From: a virus | Reading direction: 5' to 3' (one strand) | Length of the DNA: 33,751 nt | Virus record (IMG/VR): IMGVR_UViG_3300010151_000064 | Span: 1 to 33,751 of that record | Shown here: positions 1 to 7,342 of the stretch, piece by piece | Position numbering within the stretch: the stretch's first letter is position 1 | Layout of the letters: each line of letters starts with the position of its first letter | Made by a program: the position numbers and the translations under genes | The notes under the pieces: generated by a model | The model's input: the letters and a program-made list of their open reading frames with translations, nothing else | Database searches by the model: none | Told to the model about the DNA's origin: nothing

Positions 1-25
1 AGATAAAGAATTTGAAAAATTATAA
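1..25 (+). CDS. 3' end of an upstream gene (partial)
   Basis: The second reading frame is open from the window edge to a TAA at 23-25 and ends in residues DKEFEKL. The next gene starts three bases later, which is the spacing seen through the rest of the window. Too little is present to name it. Confidence 0.4.
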
Positions 26-27
26 AA

Positions 28-612
28 ATGAAAAGACTTAGATTTAAAACTCCATTTAACGGAATGGATAACGCATTAAAATTAATACCAGAATCATATA
101 AGGTTGATGGTAAAGAATTTGAACTAACTGATGGTATTGAATCATATAGAGTTAGATGGGAAAAGACCCCAACAATACTAACAGCATCAAACAAAAATCT
201 TATCAATGAAGATATGCATAAGATGAAACATCTTATGCAATATAATTCAAAAGATACTCTTGGTAACCTTAGAGGAAAAGAAAGGATTAATGAAAACAAA
301 GTATTCAATGATGTTTGGAATAAAACAAAATCAATTAAGGAATCATCAGCATTTGGTTTTGGATTTACCAATGAAGGTAATTTAGAAGAGAATGAAGAAG
401 ATAAACCAAAGAAAGAAACGAAGGTAATAGACATACAGACCTTAACAAAAAAACAGCAAAAGGCGATTGAAGATACAATAGCATTAATGAAAAAATATAA
501 TAAGAGTGATGATAGTGATGACAAAATAGAGGAAGACTCTACAAATGCTACAGATGGTGGACCAGGGCCAGACAAGAACGGTGATGATGCTAAAGGGCGA
601 ACAGGAGATTAA
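28..612 (+). CDS. Conserved phage protein of unknown function
   Basis: 194 residues, starting MKRLRFKTPFNGMDNALKLI. The first ~110 residues look folded; the tail (from about residue 120) is strongly charged, with lysine and glutamate runs, and ends in an acidic Gly/Asp-rich stretch. From memory it resembles small proteins common in large T4-like phages of Bacteroidetes, where a virion role is possible but not shown. It is the last gene before an intrinsic terminator at 681-707. Its last codons overlap a short ORF in another frame (584-652). Confidence 0.75.
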   Translation: MKRLRFKTPFNGMDNALKLIPESYKVDGKEFELTDGIESYRVRWEKTPTILTASNKNLINEDMHKMKHLMQYNSKDTLGNLRGKERINENKVFNDVWNKTKSIKESSAFGFGFTNEGNLEENEEDKPKKETKVIDIQTLTKKQQKAIEDTIALMKKYNKSDDSDDKIEEDSTNATDGGPGPDKNGDDAKGRTGD

Positions 613-652
613 AAAAAAGGGTGATGGGACGATTGAATTATGGGACCTTTAA
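584..652 (+). CDS. Possible 22-residue overlapping ORF
   Basis: Starts with tandem ATG codons inside the end of the preceding gene, in another frame, and ends LWDL before a TAA at 650-652. The peptide has a normal-looking composition (KGDGTIELWDL at the end) and fills the space up to the terminator at 681. It could be a tiny gene, or the product of a frameshift from the upstream gene. Supported only by position and composition. Confidence 0.25.
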   Translation: MMLKGEQEIKKKGDGTIELWDL

Positions 653-680
653 ATTAAGAATATAATAATTTATATATAAA

Positions 681-707
681 ACCTCACTTAATAGTGGGGT
701 TTTTTTA
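681..707 (+). terminator. Intrinsic terminator
   Basis: CCTCAC (682-687) pairs with GTGGGG (694-699) around a six-base loop and is followed by a run of seven T. It closes the transcript of the gene ending at 612 and sits before the amidase start at 751. Confidence 0.85.
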
Positions 708-750
708 TTTATATCAACATATTTATAAATGTAAAAAAAATATAAATATT

Positions 751-1632
751 ATGATATTAAGATTAGGTTCAAAAGGAAGAGAAGTAAAAGAAGTTCAAGA
801 ATTTTTAGGTTTAAAAGCTGATGGTGACTTCGGTCCAAAAACTGAATCAGCGGTTATTAGATGGCAAATAAATAATAACCTTATGAGTGATGGTATCATA
901 GGGCCAAAAACATGGGATGCTATGGGGTTGGCAACAACAGATAATACCGAAAAAACATATATGACCGAAAATGGGTTATTAATAAATAGATATTACTTAC
1001 CAACAGGTGAATACAAAGAAGGCCCCACCAATAAAGAATACTTATTTTTACATCATACCGCTGGATGGCAAAACCCATATAGAATTGTTGACTCATGGGG
1101 TAGAGATACAAGAGGTGCCGTTGCCACAGAATTTGTGATGGGTGGTCAATCAATAAAAGGTAATAATGATAAACACGATGGGGAGATGGTACAATGCTTT
1201 CCAGAAGGTTGTTATGGTTGGCATCTGGGTAAGAATGGTTCAAGACATATGCATACACATTCCGTTGGAATAGAGGTGTGTAATTTTGGTTATATAAAGC
1301 ATGGTAAAACATATGCTGGTACAGTAGCCTCAGCATCTCAAACAGTTGAATTAGCTGAACCATTTAAAGGATATAAGGTTTGGCATAAATATTCAGATAA
1401 ACAAATAAGTAACTTAAAAAAGTTTATACTATATATAGCAGATAGAGATAATATTGATGTTAGAAAGGGTTTAGTGGAAGAAGTAAGGAAAAAGGGTGCA
1501 AAGGGTTTTGAATTCAACTCTGATGCTTATTATGGTAAAATAAAGGGTATGTGGACACATACATCAACACGCAAAGATAAATTTGACATGTATCCAGACC
1601 CACGCTTATTAGATATGTTATTAAGTTTATAA
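751..1632 (+). CDS. Endolysin: peptidoglycan-binding domain plus N-acetylmuramoyl-L-alanine amidase
   Basis: 293 residues. Residues 1-60 form a PG_binding_1 domain (GSKGREVKEVQEFL, DGDFGPKTESAVI and a second half-repeat DGIIGPKTWDAM). From about residue 95 there is an Amidase_2-type catalytic domain: FLHHTAGW near residue 101 supplies a zinc histidine, followed by WHLG, HSVGIEV and a late THTSTRKDKFDMYPDP block that matches the second histidine and the K-x-DP end of the family. The enzyme would cut the bond between muramic acid and the stem peptide during lysis. There is no signal peptide, so export would need a holin. The reading frame extends upstream to 694, but that ATG lies inside the terminator; ATG 751 starts the PG-binding domain directly. 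Confidence 0.93.
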   Translation: MILRLGSKGREVKEVQEFLGLKADGDFGPKTESAVIRWQINNNLMSDGIIGPKTWDAMGLATTDNTEKTYMTENGLLINRYYLPTGEYKEGPTNKEYLFLHHTAGWQNPYRIVDSWGRDTRGAVATEFVMGGQSIKGNNDKHDGEMVQCFPEGCYGWHLGKNGSRHMHTHSVGIEVCNFGYIKHGKTYAGTVASASQTVELAEPFKGYKVWHKYSDKQISNLKKFILYIADRDNIDVRKGLVEEVRKKGAKGFEFNSDAYYGKIKGMWTHTSTRKDKFDMYPDPRLLDMLLSL

Positions 1633-1634
1633 TT

Positions 1635-2105
1635 TTGAAATATAATGATGATAAAATAAATAAATTCTTGAGTTACATTAACACACCACTTAGTGAGATT
1701 ACAGTAAATAAAATGTATGTGACAAATAAAATATCATATGAAAAATGTCAATTATTTAATGATTACATTCAATCTAATATGTGTTTAATATTTGATACAT
1801 ATATGGGTGACGATGTTATGAATGATGCAGATAAGATAACACATTTTGACTGGTGTTGGGAAAAGAATAGGGATAATTTCAATAAAGAAGGTATAATATT
1901 TAAACATACCGAAGATTCGTATAATTATTTTTTGGTATTTATATTTGAAACTTTTTATTCTGTCAACGACAAAACCAACATCCGTGAAAAAATAAAAAAT
2001 ATTTGGGAAGATACTTTTACTTATTCATATAATAAAACACATTTAGAATTAGATAATTTAATTGTTATACACAATATTCTCAATGAATCACTTAAAGATG
2101 GGTGA
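1635..2105 (+). CDS. Hypothetical protein, TTG start
   Basis: 156 residues, beginning two bases after the amidase stop, so translationally linked to it. No ATG is available upstream; TTG at 1635 is the only start that uses the full frame. The protein is soluble, acidic and rich in Asn, Tyr and Trp (THFDWCWEKNRDNF). No domain recognised. The tight spacing suggests one transcript with the endolysin. Confidence 0.7.
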   Translation: MKYNDDKINKFLSYINTPLSEITVNKMYVTNKISYEKCQLFNDYIQSNMCLIFDTYMGDDVMNDADKITHFDWCWEKNRDNFNKEGIIFKHTEDSYNYFLVFIFETFYSVNDKTNIREKIKNIWEDTFTYSYNKTHLELDNLIVIHNILNESLKDG

Positions 2106-2157
2106 AAAAAATCAATAACACTTTACAAATAAAAATTATTTTCATATATTAGTGTTT

Positions 2158-2358
2158 ATGAGAATAATAACTATAATACTAACCGAACTAGCTTCAGATA
2201 AAATAAAATCAGAAGAAAAACTACAAAGACTTATTAATAGTAATGGTGATTTAGACCAAAACATAATTGATATTAAAAATCAGTTACGTGAAGTAGTTCT
2301 AATTGACCAGATGATTAATAAGTGGAATGATTACACTTCAGAAGTAAAAAAACCATAA
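2158..2358 (+). CDS. Small hypothetical protein
   Basis: 66 residues (MRIITIILTELASDKIKSEE). Helical and charged, no membrane segment after the first hydrophobic residues. A GTG two codons upstream (2152) is in frame, but ATG 2158 is the more likely start. Followed two bases later by the next gene, so probably one operon with 2361 and 2581. Confidence 0.65.
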   Translation: MRIITIILTELASDKIKSEEKLQRLINSNGDLDQNIIDIKNQLREVVLIDQMINKWNDYTSEVKKP

Positions 2359-2360
2359 CC

Positions 2361-2573
2361 ATGTTTATTGAGATTTTTAATAGAGTACTATTGATACTAT
2401 TCATTATGTCATGTCTAAATATAATTAGACATGTATATTATTTAATACAAGCCTGGGTAGCATCTACCGAAGAAAACCCAATAAAATATAGAGTAGATGA
2501 AAAATCATTATGGATTTTAAGTATTTCCATAGGGTATGTTTTATCTGAAATAATAAATGGAATATATATATAA
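2361..2573 (+). CDS. Small membrane protein, two helices
   Basis: 70 residues with hydrophobic segments at about 6-30 and 50-68, separated by a polar loop (STEENPIKYRVDEKS). No enzyme motif. It ends within a few bases of the start of the next gene. Seems to belong to a family of small phage membrane proteins; role unknown. Confidence 0.7.
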   Translation: MFIEIFNRVLLILFIMSCLNIIRHVYYLIQAWVASTEENPIKYRVDEKSLWILSISIGYVLSEIINGIYI

Positions 2574-2580
2574 ATTAATT

Positions 2581-3228
2581 ATGAATATACAAGAAAAATT
2601 AGATTCGTTACAACCACATGTAATTGGTATAAGATACTTAAAAGGGCTTCAAATTGTTGATGCTGTATTTAAAACAGGTTGGGTTGTTCCAGAATCAAAC
2701 ACAATAAAAAAAGAACTGGTTGATACTAAACAAAATTATTATATGTTTTATACTGAAAAAAAAGGTATAACCATAGATAATTTATTGGATTATGTTGAGG
2801 AAATAATACATATGAATGTTGAAAGGGAAAATAAACAAACTTTATTGAAGGAAAAGTTTAAGGAACTTCAAAAATTATTTAAAGATAATTCATTATCAAA
2901 ATTAAGTAAACTTAGATTTACATTTAATGAATATGAACAATCAATAATGGATTTTGATTTAACAGAAAAAGATGACCCACCAGTATTAAACAATCATTCT
3001 GTTAATGAGGTTGAAACAAGTGATAAACCACTAAAAAAAACTAAACCAAAAAAAATTAAGACAATCGGTAAAGTGGAAAATTTAAATAATCAAAAAATTG
3101 AATTCCCACCAAAGAAAAACAAAAAAATAGTATTGGAAGATTTTAAACCACCCAAAAACATTAAGTGCAAGTGTGACCCAGATGATGTATGCCCAATATG
3201 CGAAGAAGAAAAGATTGGAAGTTATTAG
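2581..3228 (+). CDS. Conserved phage protein with a C-terminal Cys cluster
   Basis: 215 residues from ATG 2581; the frame is open back to 2557 but that start would overlap the previous gene. Residues ~5-125 are a folded, mostly helical domain (HVIGIRYLKGLQIVDAVF). A lysine- and proline-rich linker follows, then a tail with CKCDPDDVCPICEEEK, a four-cysteine pattern that could bind one zinc ion. From memory, relatives occur in other large Bacteroidetes phages, without assigned function. Likely the last gene of its transcript (terminator at 3236). Confidence 0.75.
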   Translation: MNIQEKLDSLQPHVIGIRYLKGLQIVDAVFKTGWVVPESNTIKKELVDTKQNYYMFYTEKKGITIDNLLDYVEEIIHMNVERENKQTLLKEKFKELQKLFKDNSLSKLSKLRFTFNEYEQSIMDFDLTEKDDPPVLNNHSVNEVETSDKPLKKTKPKKIKTIGKVENLNNQKIEFPPKKNKKIVLEDFKPPKNIKCKCDPDDVCPICEEEKIGSY

Positions 3229-3235
3229 TGAACTA

Positions 3236-3255
3236 CCTCAGAATGGGGCTTTTTT
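3236..3255 (+). terminator. Short intrinsic terminator
   Basis: CCTCA (3236-3240) pairs with TGGGG (3244-3248) across a GAA loop, followed by C and six T. The stem is short, with one G-T pair, so termination may be partial. Confidence 0.5.
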
Positions 3256-3279
3256 CATTTTAATTAATATTTATTATGT

Positions 3280-3330
3280 GGGTTGGTTCAGCAACCCTAA
3301 GTTGAGGGATTTATCCACTCAACAACCAAC
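3280..3330 (+). ncRNA. Pseudoknot RNA element, copy A (lacks 3' partner)
   Basis: P1 is GGGTTG (3280-3285) with CAACCC (3292-3297) around loop GTTCAG (3286-3291). P2 is GTTGAG (3301-3306) with CTCAAC (3318-3323) around GGATTTATCC. Both hairpins match the intact copies, but no CTGAAC follows within the next 100 bases, so the pseudoknot cannot form. The 3' side runs into a gene on the opposite strand. Probably a truncated copy. Confidence 0.6.
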
Positions 3331-3424
3331 AACAGAAATTAGTGTCATCAATGAAAAGTGTATTTTCTAGTGAAGAAAAAAGTGTTAATTTTAGTAAATG
3401 TATTGCCAACTCAATGGGTGGGCA

Positions 3425-3748
3425 TTAAATTTCTAATTTTTCTTGAAGTGTATGGATTAACCAAACACAACCAGAGGTAAGACACCCATCAAAAAAAATA
3501 ATTAATGGGATAAAGTTTAAACCATAGCTTGACATTGGTGTATATAAATTAAAATAAATAAAAACGGACGATAGGAAAAACCCAACCCAGGTACTCAAAC
3601 ATAATGGACAGGTAAATAACATCCCAAAGAAATTCGGATTATTTTTTTCGAAAAAATTTCGAAATTCTTTGAATATTGAACCAAATATAATTATATTTGT
3701 AATACCATAAGCTAATAAAATAAAAATAATAAATTGCATAACACTCAT
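3425..3748 (-). CDS. Membrane protein with CPLC motif (DUF1360-like)
   Basis: 107 residues, one of only three minus-strand genes in the window. Three hydrophobic segments (about 3-24, 48-68, 75-98). The sequence between the first two contains FGMLFTCPLCLSTWVGF, the Cys-Pro-x-Cys motif and following helix typical of the DUF1360 family of small membrane proteins. Function of the family is unknown. No obvious promoter was found upstream on its strand. Confidence 0.65.
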   Translation of the reverse strand: MSVMQFIIFILLAYGITNIIIFGSIFKEFRNFFEKNNPNFFGMLFTCPLCLSTWVGFFLSSVFIYFNLYTPMSSYGLNFIPLIIFFDGCLTSGCVWLIHTLQEKLEI

Positions 3749-3883
3749 TTTTTTGTTCTTTGTATATATGTAGATGCTTTACACACCCAAAAAATTATCA
3801 ATACTGAAATATAGTAACATAAGGGCAATAAGTAAATATTTATATTTAGTCAGACGTAGATGGTTAATTTAAAAAGTGTACAT

Positions 3884-3962
3884 GGGGTGTTTAAATACCC
3901 CTAGGCTGGGGATTTATCCATTCAACAACCAACTATATACTAATATATAAGAAGGACTGAAC
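3884..3962 (+). ncRNA. Pseudoknot RNA element, copy B (divergent)
   Basis: P1 is GGGGTG (3884-3889) with TACCCC (3896-3901). The loop reads TTTAAA instead of GTTCAG, so pairing with CTGAAC (3957-3962) keeps only about five of six pairs, one a wobble. P2 is degenerate but the inner GGATTTATCC is intact, and the 3' part (TATATAAGAAGGACTGAAC) is identical to the best copies. It lies 41 bases upstream of the NUDIX gene. This is the most decayed copy that still has every segment. Confidence 0.6.
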
Positions 3963-4003
3963 AACAAAGAGTTTATAAAAAAAAATTAAAAGAACATAAA
4001 AAA

Positions 4004-4399
4004 TTGACAAATAGAAACGTAGCCGCTGGTGTATTGATAAAATGCATAAACACTGATAAGGTTTTATTATTGTTAAGAAGTGATATTGGGGATAAACCCA
4101 ATACATGGTCACTAGTTAGTGGTACCATTGAATCTAATGAACGAATATTAGATGGCCTCCAAAGAGAAGTTAAAGAAGAAATAAACATAGACCCTAATTA
4201 TATTACATATAAATTTAAACATAAGGAAACTTCTGATAATGAAAATTTAGATTTTTATTATTATGAAGGTTATATTGGGAAAGAATTTAAACCAATATTA
4301 AATAATGAGCATATTGATTATATATGGTGTGATTTAAATACGTTACCCAAAGCATTGTTCCCTGGAACACTTGATAAAATTAAAAATATATTTCAATGA
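4004..4399 (+). CDS. NUDIX hydrolase
   Basis: 131 residues. The Nudix box is visible as G-x5-E-x7-RE-V-x-EE-x-N-I (GTIESNE at about 47, then REVKEEI): it follows the family pattern except that the late Gly is Asn. Such enzymes cleave nucleoside diphosphates linked to another group, such as oxidised dNTPs, ADP-ribose or capped RNA ends; the substrate cannot be read from the sequence. TTG 4004 is the only start in the frame. The leader is RNA element copy B. The stop codon overlaps the next start (ATGA at 4396). Confidence 0.85.
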   Translation: MTNRNVAAGVLIKCINTDKVLLLLRSDIGDKPNTWSLVSGTIESNERILDGLQREVKEEINIDPNYITYKFKHKETSDNENLDFYYYEGYIGKEFKPILNNEHIDYIWCDLNTLPKALFPGTLDKIKNIFQ

Positions 4400-4704
4400 A
4401 TCAAAAAGACAGAATAATACCCTTAGAAGAAGTTCTACTTAAATTTCAAGAACAAAACAAAGAATTTATTAAAAACATAAATAAAGAAGAAAAATTTGAA
4501 AGAGTAGAAAACCTAGATGTTGTTATTAATGACATAAAGGGCATGGAACATACAACAAACATAAAGAAGCAAAATTTCATTAATGAACTAAAAGGTGGTC
4601 TAGGTGAAAAGGTAAAAGAAAACCCCACAAAAATAAAAAAGATTGAAAAAACATTCAGTCAGAAAACAAAATTATTCATTAAAAACATCTTCACAAGATT
4701 TTAA
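4396..4704 (+). CDS. Small lysine-rich hypothetical protein
   Basis: 102 residues, overlapping the NUDIX stop by four bases, so co-translated. Highly charged with ~20% lysine, probably helical; ends in an amphipathic stretch (TKLFIKNIFTRF). No domain recognised. Confidence 0.65.
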   Translation: MNQKDRIIPLEEVLLKFQEQNKEFIKNINKEEKFERVENLDVVINDIKGMEHTTNIKKQNFINELKGGLGEKVKENPTKIKKIEKTFSQKTKLFIKNIFTRF

Positions 4705-4724
4705 TTAAAAATAACCCTTAAAAG

Positions 4725-4755
4725 TTTGGGTTTTAAAAAAACTTTTTTATCTTTG
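4725..4755 (+). promoter_or_regulatory. Bacteroidetes-type promoter
   Basis: TTTG (4725-4728), 19 bases with an A-tract, then TATCTTTG (4748-4755), matching TTTG-N19/20-TAnnTTTG. The expected start site is at about 4760, just upstream of a remnant of the RNA element, and it would drive the gene at 4801. Confidence 0.7.
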
Positions 4756-4762
4756 TGTTATT

Positions 4763-4806
4763 GGGTTGTACTAACAATCTATTATATAATATAAAAATAA
4801 TTGGAC
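4763..4806 (+). repeat. Degenerate remnant of the RNA element
   Basis: Begins GGGTTG like intact copies, then a shortened hairpin (GGTTG, loop TACTAA, CAATC), then ATTATATAATATAAAAATAA and GGAC, which aligns with the 3' linker of copy C. P2 and CTGAAC are missing. The start codon of the next gene lies in its 3' end. It fits an internal deletion of an ancestral copy. Confidence 0.4.
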
Positions 4807-5052
4807 AAAAAAGATACTAATTTGAATTATAAAGATTTAATACAGACGGTTTCGGAAATTGTTTCCAATGAAAAAATATATAAGGATGGTTTAGTCTTAG
4901 TATATGAGTTGGAAGAGAAGAGGCATAAACAAATGGATGAACATTTATTTTATAAATCTAATCCATCCGAAACTAAATTCACACATAGAGAGTTAATAGA
5001 GGTGGAAATTGGGGGTACGTTAGTTAGGTTTGTAAAAAAAAATAAAAAATAA
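4801..5052 (+). CDS. Small hypothetical protein, TTG start
   Basis: 83 residues. The start is TTG 4801; no ATG or GTG lies upstream in frame after the promoter. Acidic N-terminal half, lysine-rich end (VRFVKKNKK). No domain recognised. It has its own promoter (4725-4755), and the next promoter follows immediately, so it is likely a one-gene unit. Confidence 0.6.
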   Translation: MDKKDTNLNYKDLIQTVSEIVSNEKIYKDGLVLVYELEEKRHKQMDEHLFYKSNPSETKFTHRELIEVEIGGTLVRFVKKNKK

Positions 5053-5062
5053 CCATAAAAAG

Positions 5063-5093
5063 TTTGGTTTTTAAAAAAACTTATATATCTTTG
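5063..5093 (+). promoter_or_regulatory. Bacteroidetes-type promoter upstream of RNA element C
   Basis: TTTG (5063-5066), 19 bases, TATCTTTG (5086-5093). The surrounding ~45 bases closely repeat those at 4718-4762, so the promoter block is duplicated. The predicted start site (about 5098-5101) falls on the first base of the RNA element, so the transcript would begin with that structure. Confidence 0.75.
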
Positions 5094-5100
5094 TGTTGTT

Positions 5101-5175
5101 GGGTTGGTTCAGCAACCCTAAGTTGAGGAAGTTTTTCATTCAATAACCAATTATATATTATAATAAGGACTGAAC
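5101..5175 (+). ncRNA. Pseudoknot RNA element, copy C
   Basis: P1 GGGTTG (5101-5106)/CAACCC (5113-5118); loop GTTCAG (5107-5112) complementary to CTGAAC (5170-5175). P2 is GTTGAG (5122-5127) with TTCAAT. Its inner stem is GAA/TTC where other copies have GGAT/ATCC, a compensated change. P1 start to CTGAAC is 69 bases, as in copies D and F. It sits at the 5' end of the transcript for the gene at 5221. No second CTGAAC repeat follows. Confidence 0.75.
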
Positions 5176-5220
5176 AGCAATTAATTTATTAACTATTATT
5201 ACCATTAAAAATTAAAAATT

Positions 5221-6654
5221 ATGAACTTTATAGATGCACTTAGAAATAAAGATACCTTTACAGAAAATGGTATGCCAACGCATTCAACTACTCTTAATAG
5301 TTGTGTGGATTTATTTTTTCAAATTGGTGCCTTAAGGGGTTCAGAAAAGCGTAGAAAATTATCTTTATTTTCAAAGGCTTTTGATTCAAACCCATTGATT
5401 GCAATGAAAATCCTTTTTTGGGTTAGAGATGTGAGAGGTGGTGCTGGTGAAAGACGGACATATAGAGATATTGTTGAATATCTTGCATTATATAATTCTT
5501 CTGGGTTACAGAAGAATATACATTTAATGCCAGAGTATGGTAGATGGGATGATGTATTAACATTGATTGGTACAAGCCTTGAAAAGGATGCCTTAGAGTT
5601 GATAGCCAATGCGTTGGAAAATGGTACATCGTTATGTGCCAAGTGGCTTCCAAGAGGTAATGGTAAAAACCAAGTTAAAAAGAAGCAAGCGAAAGCTATT
5701 AGAGAATATCTTAAAAAAACACCAAAAGAGTACAGAAAACTCCTTTCAAGTCTTTCTACTACGGTAGAGAATCTTATGTGCAATAAGGAGTTTTCTAAGA
5801 TAGAATACGGTAAGGTTCCATCAAAAGCCATGTCTGGTTATATGAGGGCATTCACAAAGAATGATGGTGATAGGTTTAGTGAATATCTTGAATCTGTTTC
5901 TAATGGTACAGAGAAGATAAATACTGGTGCTATTTACCCATATGATGTGACAACAAACTTAAAGTTTGGTAATTCAATTGGTGCTATGCAACAATGGGAT
6001 AATCTTCCAGACTTCATGGATGGTAACAAAGAAATGGTTTTACCTCTTGTTGATGTTTCTGGTTCAATGGATTGCCCAGTTGGTAGAAGTGGCAATGTAA
6101 CTTGTATGGATGTGGCAATCTCATTAGGGTTGTATATTTCTGAAAGAAATGTTGGTCCATTCAAGGATAGCTTTATAACTTTTTCCGCAGAACCAGAATT
6201 GCAACACTTAAAGGGTAATTTGGTTGATAGATTTAATCAGTTATCAGATTCAGACTGGGGGTATAATACTAACATAGAATCTGTATTTAAACTTATATTG
6301 GATAAGTCTGTTAAGAATAATGTTGCTAAAGAAGATATGCCAACTATTATCCTAATATTGTCTGATATGGAATTTGATGTTGCCACCAATTATAATGGGT
6401 GGGATATGACTGCTCAAGAAATGATTACTTCATTATATAGTGAACATGGTTATGAGACACCCAAAATAGTTTATTGGAACTTAAATTCAAGACAAGATAA
6501 TTGTCCCGTTAAGTTTGATGAAGTTGGCACTTCACTTGTTAGTGGTTTTTCACCATCAATACTTAAGAGTATATTGGGAGGAAAAGAAATGACACCAATG
6601 TCAATTATGTTAGAAACTATAAATCAAGATAGATATTCAGCTATTAAAGTATAA
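5221..6654 (+). CDS. DUF2828 / TROVE-like (Ro60-like) protein with vWA domain
   Basis: 477 residues. The N-terminal ~270 residues are an all-helical repeat region with FWVRDVRGGAGER, EYGRWDDVLTLIG, KWLPRGNGKN and VPSKAMSGYMRAF, which match the DUF2828 family. The C-terminal part is a von Willebrand A domain with an intact metal site, DVSGSM at about residue 278, and the later ILSDMEFD. This architecture parallels Ro60/TROVE proteins, ring-shaped RNA chaperones that bind Y RNAs; in this family RNA binding is an inference. The gene is preceded by RNA element C and followed by another structured stretch (6663-6723) and a terminator, so it seems to form a single-gene transcript. Confidence 0.85.
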   Translation: MNFIDALRNKDTFTENGMPTHSTTLNSCVDLFFQIGALRGSEKRRKLSLFSKAFDSNPLIAMKILFWVRDVRGGAGERRTYRDIVEYLALYNSSGLQKNIHLMPEYGRWDDVLTLIGTSLEKDALELIANALENGTSLCAKWLPRGNGKNQVKKKQAKAIREYLKKTPKEYRKLLSSLSTTVENLMCNKEFSKIEYGKVPSKAMSGYMRAFTKNDGDRFSEYLESVSNGTEKINTGAIYPYDVTTNLKFGNSIGAMQQWDNLPDFMDGNKEMVLPLVDVSGSMDCPVGRSGNVTCMDVAISLGLYISERNVGPFKDSFITFSAEPELQHLKGNLVDRFNQLSDSDWGYNTNIESVFKLILDKSVKNNVAKEDMPTIILILSDMEFDVATNYNGWDMTAQEMITSLYSEHGYETPKIVYWNLNSRQDNCPVKFDEVGTSLVSGFSPSILKSILGGKEMTPMSIMLETINQDRYSAIKV

Positions 6655-6662
6655 ACACACAA

Positions 6663-6723
6663 AGAATGTTTTCAGCAACTTAAATCAAATTCAATTAATT
6701 TAATTTCCACAACATTCTGAAAA
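6663..6723 (+). ncRNA. Structured 3' UTR, related to the 10357 RNA
   Basis: AGAATGTT (6663-6670) pairs with AACATTCT (6711-6718). TTTTCAG (6669-6675) can pair with CTGAAAA (6717-6723), giving a crossed, pseudoknot-like arrangement. The left side continues CAGCAACTTA and the right side ends TCTGAAAATTACC, similar to the two hairpins at 10357-10480 (CCGCAACTAC, TCTGATTACC). It lies between the Ro60-like gene and its terminator. Confidence 0.45.
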
Positions 6724-6725
6724 TT

Positions 6726-6756
6726 ACCTCACATATTTTTATATGTGGGGTTTTTT
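6726..6756 (+). terminator. Intrinsic terminator
   Basis: ACCTCACATAT and ATATGTGGGG form a strong stem with a TTTT loop (6727-6750), followed by six T. It ends the transcript of the Ro60-like gene. The next frame opens inside it, which argues for the later start at 6796. Confidence 0.88.
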
Positions 6757-6795
6757 AATATTTACATTTTAATATATTATTATTATATTGTTTTT

Positions 6796-7026
6796 ATGGA
6801 AAATGCGAAAATAGTTTCAAAAGAGATTAAGCCAGATGGTTCAGAATTTATAGTATATTTAATCGATACCAGTCATGGCAGACCAATAGAAGGTTTTATT
6901 GTTAAAGAGGCTAATAAGGGCAAAATAATCAATTATTTGCTATGTGAATATTTTGTTCCAGATGATTGGGTGAACAAAATAGAAGATTTAAGAAATAACA
7001 TTGAAGAAATTAAATATAAAAAATAG
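6796..7026 (+). CDS. Small hypothetical protein
   Basis: 76 residues from ATG 6796 (MENAKIVSKEIKPDGSEFIV). The frame is open to 6745, but those codons lie in the terminator and give an artificial hydrophobic leader. Soluble, mixed alpha/beta composition; no motif. Four bases separate it from the next gene. Confidence 0.65.
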   Translation: MENAKIVSKEIKPDGSEFIVYLIDTSHGRPIEGFIVKEANKGKIINYLLCEYFVPDDWVNKIEDLRNNIEEIKYKK

Positions 7027-7030
7027 TATT

Positions 7031-7342
7031 ATGGAGAAAGACCAACCATTAGTTCTAGTTTTTTACTTGGACAGAGAGTTAATGACAAATAAAGAAATAA
7101 TAATACCATTTACAAAATCGGTTGAAAATTTAATAAAGAAAAAAGATTTAAATGTTCTTGCATTCTTTATGCCAACAGATGATGATGAGCGCATTGAGTG
7201 TCTAAACCCTAAGTTAATATCCGAATCACAAATGAAAAATGTTGATAAAATAATTCAAGACTTATCAAAAAACTTTGATGTTGGTTTGGGTGCAGATGAA
7301 GGTAAAAATAACCCCAACAATGAAATAATTATTGATGGATAA
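7031..7342 (+). CDS. Conserved phage hypothetical protein
   Basis: 103 residues from ATG 7031. It reads QPLVLVFYLDRELMTNKEII followed by LNVLAFFMPTDDDERIECLNP, alternating strands and helices with an acidic tail. From memory this type of protein is common in large phages of Bacteroidetes; its role is unknown. Its stop overlaps the start of the 47-residue gene at 7335. Confidence 0.7.
   Translation: MEKDQPLVLVFYLDRELMTNKEIIIPFTKSVENLIKKKDLNVLAFFMPTDDDERIECLNPKLISESQMKNVDKIIQDLSKNFDVGLGADEGKNNPNNEIIIDG

Noticed and set aside
920-1363. 147-residue minus-strand frame opposite the amidase
   Set aside because: The plus strand encodes clear amidase motifs over the same bases; the minus product is a His/Tyr-rich, low-complexity sequence without a start context.
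3173-3370. Plus-strand frame overlapping the end of the Cys-cluster gene
   Set aside because: It starts inside a better gene and reads through a terminator and RNA element copy A, so it is a non-coding accident.
5319-5831. 170-residue minus-strand frame
   Set aside because: Lies opposite the well-supported DUF2828/Ro60-like gene, whose conserved motifs come from the plus strand.
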